Shown one piece after another: positions 8,548 to 16,309 of a stretch of DNA of 64,000 bases (positions are counted from its first letter, which is position 1; the number at the start of each line of letters is the position of its first letter). Made by a program: the position numbers and the translations under genes. The notes beneath the pieces were generated by a model that saw nothing but the letters and a program-made list of their open reading frames with translations, did not search any database and was not told the DNA's origin. Location: NCBI RefSeq assembly GCF_000192865.1, contig NC_015276.1, positions 3,534,001 through 3,598,000 of the forward strand, read 5' to 3'. Origin of the DNA: Marinomonas mediterranea MMB-1. Its GTDB lineage: Bacteria > Pseudomonadota > Gammaproteobacteria > Pseudomonadales > Marinomonadaceae.

Positions 8548-9537
8548 CTACCTAGAATTTTTAAGACTTTCTTTCATTTGAGCTTTGATACTTTCTTTCA
8601 TTTGAACAGAGTACTTGCCATTACTCGAACCAAGCTTTCCTCTAAATGTCGGAACATTATTTGCTCTTACCGTAACATACTCGGGCATTTCGATTGGAAT
8701 CACATCACCCGTTTTAAACTTCAACACATCGCCTAACGTTATCTTTTTGCTCGCGATATTCACATGGAGGTTGACATCTACATCTTGTACATCCTGCTCG
8801 AGAGATTTCCCCCAACGATCATCCTTTTCATCCACGTCACTTTGAACACCAGCATCTAACAACTCTCTTACAGGCTCAATCATAGAATACGGGAGTGTTA
8901 TATGAAGTTCACCTCCGCCGCCATCAAGCTCTATATGAAATGTTGAAACCACAACAACTTCACTCGGACTTACAATATTCGCCATGGCTGGATTCACTTC
9001 AGAGCTAATATATTCAAGCTCCAACTTCAGTACGGGCGCCCACGCCTCCGTAAGGTCAACAAATACTTGCTCTAGCATGAGCTGAACAATGCGAATCTCT
9101 GTCGGAGTAAATTCTCGCCCTTCGATTTTAGCGTGTCGCCCATCCCCACCAAAAAAGTTATCCACAAGCTTGAACACTAGCTTCGCATCCAAAATGAACA
9201 AGGCGGTACTTCTAAGTGGGCGAAATTTAACTAAATTCAAACTGGTAGGAACATAGAGAGTATGAACATACTCCCCAAACTTCATAATTTGCAAACCACC
9301 TGAAGAAACATCTGCGGTTCGGCGTAAAAGATTAAACAAACTAATTCGAGTATAACGCGCAAATCGCTCGTTTATCATCTCAAGCGTAGGCATTCGCCCA
9401 CGCACGATTCGCTCCTGACTGGTAATGTCATACGAGGCTATGCCGCCCGCATCTGCATCATCCTCTTCAGGTTTCTCATCCGCTCCATGTAAGAGAGCAT
9501 CAATTTCGTCTTGAGACAGTAAATCTTGCGCAGACAT
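8548..9537 (-). CDS. fliM: Flagellar motor switch protein FliM
   Basis: C-ring protein that binds phosphorylated CheY and sets rotation direction. 329 residues. The N-terminal CheY-binding peptide LLSQDEIDALLHG is intact. The middle CheC-like domain covers about residues 45-240 and the SpoA domain the last ~80 residues (DVDVNLHVNIASKKITLGDV). Together with the visible cheY this implies a standard switch. It lies 10 nt downstream of fliL. Confidence 0.97.
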   Translation of the reverse strand: MSAQDLLSQDEIDALLHGADEKPEEDDADAGGIASYDITSQERIVRGRMPTLEMINERFARYTRISLFNLLRRTADVSSGGLQIMKFGEYVHTLYVPTSLNLVKFRPLRSTALFILDAKLVFKLVDNFFGGDGRHAKIEGREFTPTEIRIVQLMLEQVFVDLTEAWAPVLKLELEYISSEVNPAMANIVSPSEVVVVSTFHIELDGGGGELHITLPYSMIEPVRELLDAGVQSDVDEKDDRWGKSLEQDVQDVDVNLHVNIASKKITLGDVLKFKTGDVIPIEMPEYVTVRANNVPTFRGKLGSSNGKYSVQMKESIKAQMKESLKNSR

Positions 9538-9546
9538 ATAGTAGTT

Positions 9547-10071
9547 CTACTGCATCACAAAGTTGGTAAATAACACGTCTTGCATGCCTCCGACTCCAGT
9601 TTCCTGAGTAAGAATATTATTCACAGACTCAAGAGCTGCTTGTTTCAACGCCTTTTTCCCCTCAAGCGTCTGAAGTTCGTCGAAAGATTGACTAGAGAAC
9701 AACAATACTAAACTGTTGCGTATTAATGGCATATGAATCTTGACCGCATCAATTTGCACTTGATCACGAGACTTAAGCGTCATTTTAAGTTGAAGGTAAC
9801 GCTGACGCCCCGAAACCATAAAATCAACAACAAAGGGTTGATCTAACTCCAAATAAATAGCAGGCCCGTCTGTTTGAACAGCTTGCGCTGCCGCATCGTC
9901 AACACTACTTTCCTCTGGTAGTGGTTCATCACCACTAAAAAGAAACAAATAGGCAGCTGCACCACCGCCACCCAGAAGAATCAATACTGCGACAAGAATA
10001 ATGATAAGCTTCTTCTTCCCGCCTTTTTTTCCATCTTCTGCACTTACATCTAAGTTATCTTCGTCAGCCAT
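9547..10071 (-). CDS. fliL: Flagellar basal body-associated protein FliL
   Basis: Single-pass inner-membrane protein near the stator ring. 174 residues. There is a Lys-rich cytoplasmic start (EDGKKGGKKK), a membrane span around residues 22-45 (LIIILVAVLILLGGGGAAA), and a periplasmic domain with the typical IYLELDQPFVVDFMV. A 293-bp gap separates it from fliK upstream, so it may have its own promoter. Confidence 0.95.
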   Translation of the reverse strand: MADEDNLDVSAEDGKKGGKKKLIIILVAVLILLGGGGAAAYLFLFSGDEPLPEESSVDDAAAQAVQTDGPAIYLELDQPFVVDFMVSGRQRYLQLKMTLKSRDQVQIDAVKIHMPLIRNSLVLLFSSQSFDELQTLEGKKALKQAALESVNNILTQETGVGGMQDVLFTNFVMQ

Positions 10072-10364
10072 GCATTACCCATCATTCATTTTTTGAAATA
10101 GCGCGCTTATTAGCAAGCAGTTGAACCTTCTATTAGGCTATTTTACAAAGAATAGCAGGAATCACCATCTGTTTATCAAAAAATAATAAATCTTAGTACT
10201 TTCGTAATGCATCGCCAATACAACAATAAAATCAAATAGATAGTTAAAACTATACTAATTCACCGACTTTTGAATAAAAAGACGGCTCACTCCCTAAACC
10301 TAAATTTAGATATAGGCGATGCGCTTTCGTCATTTCTAGCTCACAAAGAGCCCTAAAAGACTGA
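10072..10364. other. 293-bp gap between fliK and fliL with inverted repeats
   Basis: No coding frame with a plausible start was seen. The gap holds an AT-rich hairpin at 10263-10285 (CCGACTTTT/AAAAAGACGG arms with one mismatch, 5-nt loop). A separated inverted repeat (GCATCGCC at 10208-10215, GGCGATGC at 10315-10322) has CTTTCGT next to both arms. Downstream of fliK on the minus strand there is also a short GCTC/GAGC stem. These could end the fliK transcript or form the leader of the fliL operon. No clear promoter was identified by eye. Confidence 0.4.
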
Positions 10365-12323
10365 CTATGCGTAATAATCAATTCCTTGTTTTTCTTCATG
10401 AAGCTCATATAGCCGAACATCTTCACCTAGCTCATTAGTATCGTCACCGCTCCCTGATGAAGCTCTACCTTGACCGTTCCCTTCTTTCGAGGTACTTCCA
10501 GCTTGAGAACCACCACTAGAAACATCAACATCGACATTATCTAAATTCATACCTTGCTGTGCCAGCATTTCGCGCAACCTTGAAAGTTGCGATTCGATCG
10601 CGTCTCGAGCAACGTGGGAGCTTGCTACAAAACTAACTTGAGTATTGCCATCATGATCAACCTGAACCTTTACCGTGAGACTTCCTAATTCCGGCGGATC
10701 TAAATGAATATGTGCTGTTTTGATACCATCAGTCTTCATAATAGAGACTTTCTGCGACATTTCTCCAGCCCACTCAGGAGAGTTAGGCACATTACTCATG
10801 ATATAACTAGGAACAGCCTGCCCTTGAACACGGGCTGTATTGGAGATAGCAGACTGAGTTGCGCTCGCTACGGCATTCGAAGTCAGTCCATTTCCTGCTT
10901 CAACACCCTCACTAGCGCCAAACAATTTCACAAGCGTAGAATCTAACTCTTTCTTTTTGAGATCCCCAAACTCTAAGTCAGGCTCAATCGAAATTTCATC
11001 ATCGACATTTTCGAGAATATCCTGCACTACATCACTTTCATTAAGTGCTCCTTCACCGTTAGCTAAAGGTAAACCGTTCGAAAGAGGTGAGCTATTAGCA
11101 AAAGAAGTGGAGGTTGCGCCAGTGAGAGAAAGACTATGCTGGTTCTGTAACGGTTGATTTACACCACTAGACTTTATTTGAGATATCACCCAATCTAAAT
11201 TATCACCTTCTAACTCCGAGTCACCATCACTTAGTTCAATCGCATTCGCACTTTGAATGTCAAGATTGGCTACTTTATCGGCAGTCTTCTCTAATCCTTT
11301 TAAAATTGGGGCTGATGCAACGACAGCATTAGACAGTTTTTCCGCTATTGAAGTAGAAGGTTCGATATTATTGGCAGTAGCTGAACGTATCACAGCCTCT
11401 GCGTCTTCTGAAATAGCCCCCTCTTCGAGTGAAACGGATTCAGCAGCTAAATTAACCTTATCGGCAATAGAAGCAGACGTAGAACCAATTGTGGCACTAA
11501 GGCTCTTTTCAGCGCCAACATCACTTAGAATATTCTCATTATGAACAACTTTATTTGCGTCCGTTTTTGAATTAATCGCTCCGTTCAAATTAAGATCATC
11601 AGAAAAATCACCATAATCAATATCTGCCGTATTGACGGTCTGGACTTCCCCGTCTTTACTTTCTAATTTAATTAGGTCATTAGGCCCTAATGCTTCTCTA
11701 GATACTTCAGCGAAATCTGCGTTAGATACCTCGGAACTCACCTCATCATTTGACAATTCGGAGTCAGTTGAGAGAGTATTTTCCGCATCATGGCGCTCAG
11801 AGTGCAAAACATTGCCGCTTTTTTCACTCCACCCTTTTTCGTCAACAACCAGTTGAGACGCCAATTCATCTTCTGACGTTTCTTTATTATCAGAAGCCGC
11901 CTTCTCCTTTTCAACATCAACATCCTCTTGATTTCCCCCTTGCGTATGGCTCTGTTTTGAGTTTACGAAAGCACCTTCCTCTTTACTTTGACCTTTATCT
12001 TGAGGTCTGGAAGTCTCTTCAGATAAGACCTCTTTATCTTTAGATCTGGCAGTTTCTTCAGGTAACAGCTCTTTATCTTGAGACTTTACAGACTCTTCGG
12101 GCAACACTTCTTTAGCTACGAGGTTGTCAGTATCCCTCACCTGACCTTGTGATATAGAAGTGGAATTTGATCGAGAGTAGCGAGTAGTTTCATCATTAGA
12201 AGACGAAAACTTAGAAAAATGCTCACCAAAAGACGACTCACTTGACGATTTAGAAGCGACGTTCGACCGGGAAGACGTACTAAGTAAATTGTTTTTAACT
12301 TGAATGGGCTCGGGATTTAACAT
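10365..12323 (-). CDS. fliK: Flagellar hook-length control protein FliK
   Basis: Secreted ruler that sets hook length and triggers FlhB switching. 652 residues from the ATG at 12323, which has GGAG 6 nt upstream; a TTG at 12335 extends the frame but lies at the ribosome site. The first ~480 residues are acidic, Ser/Glu-rich low complexity, including three 13-residue repeats near the start. The conserved C-terminal hook domain is about residues 520-600 (HIHLDPPELGSLTVKVQVDH, then a helix ending REMLAQQGMNLDNVDVDVS). It is longer than many FliK proteins. A sigma-54 promoter lies just upstream. Confidence 0.95.
   Translation of the reverse strand: MLNPEPIQVKNNLLSTSSRSNVASKSSSESSFGEHFSKFSSSNDETTRYSRSNSTSISQGQVRDTDNLVAKEVLPEESVKSQDKELLPEETARSKDKEVLSEETSRPQDKGQSKEEGAFVNSKQSHTQGGNQEDVDVEKEKAASDNKETSEDELASQLVVDEKGWSEKSGNVLHSERHDAENTLSTDSELSNDEVSSEVSNADFAEVSREALGPNDLIKLESKDGEVQTVNTADIDYGDFSDDLNLNGAINSKTDANKVVHNENILSDVGAEKSLSATIGSTSASIADKVNLAAESVSLEEGAISEDAEAVIRSATANNIEPSTSIAEKLSNAVVASAPILKGLEKTADKVANLDIQSANAIELSDGDSELEGDNLDWVISQIKSSGVNQPLQNQHSLSLTGATSTSFANSSPLSNGLPLANGEGALNESDVVQDILENVDDEISIEPDLEFGDLKKKELDSTLVKLFGASEGVEAGNGLTSNAVASATQSAISNTARVQGQAVPSYIMSNVPNSPEWAGEMSQKVSIMKTDGIKTAHIHLDPPELGSLTVKVQVDHDGNTQVSFVASSHVARDAIESQLSRLREMLAQQGMNLDNVDVDVSSGGSQAGSTSKEGNGQGRASSGSGDDTNELGEDVRLYELHEEKQGIDYYA
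11993..12109. repeat. Three tandem 39-bp repeats inside fliK
   Basis: Three adjacent 39-bp units (11993-12031, 12032-12070, 12071-12109), each starting CTTTATCTT on the plus strand. They encode 13-residue repeats of the type KEVLPEESVKSQD / KELLPEETARSKD / KEVLSEETSRPQD. The unit is a multiple of three, so copy-number change would lengthen FliK without a frameshift. Confidence 0.85.
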
Positions 12324-12352
12324 AACTCTCTCCAACTAATCCTAATTACCAA

Positions 12353-12369
12353 AGCAATTAAAAGGCCAA
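12353..12369 (-). promoter_or_regulatory. Sigma-54 promoter upstream of fliK
   Basis: On the minus strand TTGGCC (12369-12364) and TTGCT (12357-12353) give the invariant GG-N10-GC spacing of sigma-54 promoters (family consensus TTGGCAC-N5-TTGC). The predicted transcript start, about 12 nt downstream, leaves a ~20-nt leader carrying the GGAG ribosome site of fliK. An enhancer-binding activator such as FleR is the likely driver; that is inference. Confidence 0.75.
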
Positions 12370-12428
12370 CTAATTAGAGAAAGAGGAAATCATAAAAAAT
12401 AGGAAAGGTGGTCAGTGACAAAAAGTAC

Positions 12429-14120
12429 TTACCAAGTATAAACCACTTTTAAAAAGTTTCCCTTGTCTGAAAACTCTACTTGCCCACAAAGCTGCTTCAA
12501 CAACGGGATACCGCGGCTATATGGTATATCAATCAGCTCCAGTTCCTTATTCGAGTTAGCGACATCAAAACCATCGCCACTGTCTTCAACGGATAGTTCC
12601 AACGTGCCGACATCGCAGGTACTTTCCACCTTCGCTCTTATCGTAACGGTTCCAGTAGCCAACTCTGAAAGACGTTTTTCCCTTTCGGAATAATAGAACT
12701 CAAAACCTTCAACTGTTTGCTTGGAGAGGGAGGAAAGCTTCAAAATCCCATGTTCTAAAGCGTTAGAATACATTTCAGACAGAATCATAAAAATTTGACT
12801 TGAATGCTCATTCAAACCTGGCACCGTCGTCAAAATTTGCAACACATACGGCAGAGGATCTGTGGACCTAAGCGAGTCTGCGTCCAGAGAATACTCAAAA
12901 GCAAAGCTCGCAGGTACCCTAGTATGCTGCTTTAGATAGCTGGCTTGATCAGAAATAAAGCCTTTTTCGCGATCCAGCTCAATCGCTAGGCACGACAGGT
13001 CGTCATGCGGGTTGTCTATTATTCCTTTTTCATAAAGCGTCTTTTCAAGCCAGTCAAATTGACTCCCATGGGCTACATTACCATCATATAGTGGAGCAAG
13101 AGCATCGTTAAACATCACTCTATCGCCTACCCCCTTCGCCTCGTAAACGCCATCAGAAAATGCCAATAGAACATCCGAGGACCGAAAGGACACCATTTCA
13201 GTCACGCATTCAAACTCGTATTCATCCGCAACGCCTAATGGTAAGCACATGGATTTAAACAATCTAGGAAGTCGCTCATTCTCTCGAAACAGTAGCAAAT
13301 CTGGCAACCCGCCATTCCAGATTTCAATACTTTCATTATAAATATTGACATCAATAAAAGCCGCGCTACAAAACATATTACTCGGCAAAACAGAGTGCAA
13401 TCTTTTGTTAATCTCGGGTAAGATCTGCTTCATCAAGAAGCCTTTCTCAGTCCATTCGAAGAATATATCGGCTAATGGTAGCGCGCCAATTGCCGCTGAC
13501 AAACCGTGCCCTGTAAAATCCCCCAACAGAAAATGCATCCCTCCATTAGGTTTATAAGCAGCCAAGATAACGTCGCCATTAAAGATATGGCTCGCACGAT
13601 GAAGAGTTTTTAAACAAGGATCATTGAGACTGTTCGAACGAGTAATCTGTTCATAGACCATCTTAGCAACTTCTTGATCCTGAACCATTTTTTGACTAAA
13701 AGCCGACAATTCATTGTGTTGCTTTGATAGCTTTTTGTGCAAAAGAAGGAGACGAGCAATCGCTTTTAGTTTAGCCGTGACGAGAGTTGGACTATAGGGT
13801 TTGGAGATAAAGTCAGTTCCACCCACTTTAAGGCAGTTTGACAGCGCAACAGGATCAGTAACACCAGATAGAAAGACAATAGCGACGAATGCGCTTCCCG
13901 CTATTTTTTGAATTTCAACAGCCGCTTCCCAGCCATCTTTACGAGGCATTTTAACGTCTAAGCAGACGAGCTGAATTCGATTAGGGTCAAACATTTCAAC
14001 AGCTTCATGGCCATCAACTGCCGTAATGACATTGTGACCAAACTGACTCAGCATTGCTTCTAACAGCATTCTGTCAGAAGGATTATCATCCGCTATTAAA
14101 ATGTTAAGCGTTTGGTCCAT
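12429..14120 (-). CDS. HsbR-type response regulator with PP2C phosphatase and anti-sigma kinase domains
   Basis: 563-residue partner-switching regulator like Pseudomonas HsbR (PA3346). A receiver domain (residues 1-120, phospho-acceptor Asp about 55 in LVCLDVKMP) is followed by a SpoIIE/PP2C phosphatase domain (about 160-390) with metal-binding motifs GDFTGHG, FSDGVYEAKG and HDDLSC. A GHKL/HATPase anti-sigma kinase domain closes the protein (about 440-563; EMYSNALEHGI as the N box, VEDSGDGFD). In Pseudomonas such proteins phosphorylate or dephosphorylate the STAS protein HsbA, controlling FlgM and the motile/sessile switch. The stop-start gap to the STAS gene is 2 nt. The usual HptB gene between hsbR and fliK is absent here. 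Confidence 0.88.
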   Translation of the reverse strand: MDQTLNILIADDNPSDRMLLEAMLSQFGHNVITAVDGHEAVEMFDPNRIQLVCLDVKMPRKDGWEAAVEIQKIAGSAFVAIVFLSGVTDPVALSNCLKVGGTDFISKPYSPTLVTAKLKAIARLLLLHKKLSKQHNELSAFSQKMVQDQEVAKMVYEQITRSNSLNDPCLKTLHRASHIFNGDVILAAYKPNGGMHFLLGDFTGHGLSAAIGALPLADIFFEWTEKGFLMKQILPEINKRLHSVLPSNMFCSAAFIDVNIYNESIEIWNGGLPDLLLFRENERLPRLFKSMCLPLGVADEYEFECVTEMVSFRSSDVLLAFSDGVYEAKGVGDRVMFNDALAPLYDGNVAHGSQFDWLEKTLYEKGIIDNPHDDLSCLAIELDREKGFISDQASYLKQHTRVPASFAFEYSLDADSLRSTDPLPYVLQILTTVPGLNEHSSQIFMILSEMYSNALEHGILKLSSLSKQTVEGFEFYYSEREKRLSELATGTVTIRAKVESTCDVGTLELSVEDSGDGFDVANSNKELELIDIPYSRGIPLLKQLCGQVEFSDKGNFLKVVYTW

Positions 14121-14122
14121 TA

Positions 14123-14419
14123 CTATCGCTCTATTTTGAACAGTCGATCAAAGTTTGCCATTTTTAATGCGTTATTAACAGTCTCATCTGGACTAAATAA
14201 CACAACGCTACCATTTACCACCTTCACATGATCACGTAAAAGGATCAACATACCTAAAGCAGAGCTGTCCAAATATGTGGTTTGCGATAAATCTACACGA
14301 ACCACTTCCTCCGCTTTTAGCTTTTCAATTGCCTCAGTAAAGCCTTTATGGCAACTAAAATCGAACGCACCCTGTATCTCTATGGTGGCGACGCCATCAC
14401 GCTTAACGCAATTAATCAT
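14123..14419 (-). CDS. HsbA-type STAS anti-sigma factor antagonist
   Basis: 98-residue STAS domain. The phosphorylatable Ser lies in TTYLDSSALGMLILLRD, the canonical D-S-S-x-L-G loop, with the opening strand VATIEIQGAFDFSCH. In Pseudomonas HsbA binds the anti-sigma factor FlgM or the diguanylate cyclase HsbD, depending on phosphorylation. It is cotranscribed with and adjacent to the HsbR-like gene, which should set its phosphorylation state. Function by homology; partners here are inferred. Confidence 0.88.
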   Translation of the reverse strand: MINCVKRDGVATIEIQGAFDFSCHKGFTEAIEKLKAEEVVRVDLSQTTYLDSSALGMLILLRDHVKVVNGSVVLFSPDETVNNALKMANFDRLFKIER

Positions 14420-14452
14420 CTAGACCTCCATATTATCGACGTCAGGTTTTAA

Positions 14453-16309
14453 TTAGAAATCATCCCACGAATCTAAGCGATTCTGAGAGTCCGATTCATT
14501 TAACTCTGGCATATCGTCTTGTTTAGAGAAAAGTTCATCCTCTAATTTTTTGATACGTTCGCAGTAGTCTTCAAGACTTTCAACGAACACACTCAACTTA
14601 GCATCATAACTCACGCTACAGTCTTTTAAGAGTCTAAAAATCTCTGAATGTTGATCAACGCTCTCCTTATCGTCACTAACCTTACTAACGCTCTTCTCAT
14701 CAATAGATAACTGCTCTATAACAAGATCAATATCATGAAGTAGGTCAATCATATTTCGCCGATGCGATACACCAATATCCTCTTCCATAACAGGAAGAAT
14801 TGCTCGCTTCACATCCAAAACACTTAACTTAGCATCGTGAATCTTGTCGCTCATTTGATCATCAGAAACATGCTGATGACTGCCAAGATCCGTATCCAAA
14901 TTAGCATAAATGGCATTAAAACCTACCTTCAAGCTCTGTGCATTTTGCACTAAGTCTTCCATCGCTTGGCGCAACTCTATGTATTCTCGGCGTCTTTCAG
15001 ATTCTTCAGCTTGATTATGGTGGATATTTTGGTGAAAGACCGTTGGTATTTGTTGTAACTTGGTAATCGGCGCCTTTTCTTCAGGGTTCGTATTTTGTAA
15101 TTCGTTAAAAACAAACTGGACTTGATTTCTAAGGCCTTCAAGATTCGTCGAAACATCGTAAAAAGCAGAACCTGGGTCCATAATTCGAATAGGGACATTC
15201 CAAGCTCCATTCGCCATCAAAGAAACGGAAGCATTTAGAACCGTTAATTCATTAACAGGATCAATTTTTTCAAATATAGCGAAACAGAAGTCCTGCTTCT
15301 CGCCCAATTCGTCAATATCAATAAAACGAACAACATAGCGTTCAGTTGCGAATTTTAGCACCACCTCATTCTGAGAAATCAGACCGTCCAAATCTTCGAA
15401 CACACCATCCTCTGATGTATCCAGTGACCAATCAATCTGTAGAAGTCTCGAAAGCGTTTCATAATACCCAGCCCATAAAGAGTTGAAGGCACGATTTGAG
15501 AACTCAATAACCGCATCCGAACGAGATATGATTAAAACGGGCGAAGCAGAATACTGAAAGGCAAGTTTAAATACATCAGACGTGTTGTTTGCATCGTTCA
15601 GATCGTATCGAATGTTTAAAATCGTACTTTCCACATAACGAGCAAGCTCTGAAAACTCATCTTTTCGTTCAAACGGAACCAAAGCATGGACATTTGGATT
15701 ATGAAGTTTATCAACAACCGTATGCAAATAATGCACGCCGCCTTCAATTCGATGTTGAACCCTAAACGCAAAAAACACAAAATAAAATAAAGACGCTAAT
15801 ACCAACGCGACAAAAACAGCTAACCATCGACGATCCCCATACTTCCACCACGAAAGTTCCGAGGCCAGTCGTGCACTATCGACAACAAATCGTTGATCCT
15901 CTAAAAGCGCTAAGTTAGACATCACGTTACTTTTAAGCAGTACCTTGTCTAAAAATGCATCATAGCCAATAGAATGGATACTATTGAGCTTGCTTGTTTC
16001 AATCCCTTCGTCGACTAGACTTGATGCGATACCACTTATATTTAACTTAGTTGCTAACGCAAAGCTCAAAAATTCGCTCTCATCCTCTATCTGCGTCAAC
16101 ATGAGCATTCGCGTCTTTAATTCAATAATACGAGTTTCAATATTAATAAAATAAGTCGCATCGTCGCTATGGGACTGCCACGCTTCATTAATATATTTAT
16201 ATCCTGACCCAAAGGCGCAAATCACCAACAAAACAATAAGTAAACTATGTCGTATAATAAAGTCAGATATTTTTATACTTGAATTTTGATTATTATTTTC
16301 AGTCACCAT
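14453..16309 (-). CDS. Membrane PAS-type sensor of unknown function in the fli cluster
   Basis: 618 residues, family not recognised. Topology reads as an inner-membrane receptor: span 1 at about residues 20-38, a helical periplasmic domain of ~120 residues, span 2 at about 162-182 (WLAVFVALVLASLFYFVFFA), then a HAMP-like linker (183-235). A PAS-like domain follows at about 250-370 (ASPVLIISRSDAVIEFSNRA), and then ~250 residues of mostly helical, charged sequence. No HisKA, HATPase, GGDEF, EAL or MCP hairpin was seen, so output must be through protein contact. It overlaps the upstream 597-residue gene by 11 nt and lies 33 nt before the STAS gene, suggesting it feeds the HsbA/HsbR switch. An inactive kinase or receptor-like scaffold is the main alternative. 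Confidence 0.6.
   Translation of the reverse strand: MVTENNNQNSSIKISDFIIRHSLLIVLLVICAFGSGYKYINEAWQSHSDDATYFINIETRIIELKTRMLMLTQIEDESEFLSFALATKLNISGIASSLVDEGIETSKLNSIHSIGYDAFLDKVLLKSNVMSNLALLEDQRFVVDSARLASELSWWKYGDRRWLAVFVALVLASLFYFVFFAFRVQHRIEGGVHYLHTVVDKLHNPNVHALVPFERKDEFSELARYVESTILNIRYDLNDANNTSDVFKLAFQYSASPVLIISRSDAVIEFSNRAFNSLWAGYYETLSRLLQIDWSLDTSEDGVFEDLDGLISQNEVVLKFATERYVVRFIDIDELGEKQDFCFAIFEKIDPVNELTVLNASVSLMANGAWNVPIRIMDPGSAFYDVSTNLEGLRNQVQFVFNELQNTNPEEKAPITKLQQIPTVFHQNIHHNQAEESERRREYIELRQAMEDLVQNAQSLKVGFNAIYANLDTDLGSHQHVSDDQMSDKIHDAKLSVLDVKRAILPVMEEDIGVSHRRNMIDLLHDIDLVIEQLSIDEKSVSKVSDDKESVDQHSEIFRLLKDCSVSYDAKLSVFVESLEDYCERIKKLEDELFSKQDDMPELNESDSQNRLDSWDDF

Noticed and set aside
11275..11302. 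Sigma-28-like promoter inside fliK (perfect GCCGATAA on the minus strand with TAAA 16 nt upstream)
   Set aside because: The spacing is one base too long, the -35 is partial, and a second GCCGATAA nearby at 11458 arises from a repeated amino acid motif (ADKV) in the fliK coding sequence, so it looks like a coding coincidence.
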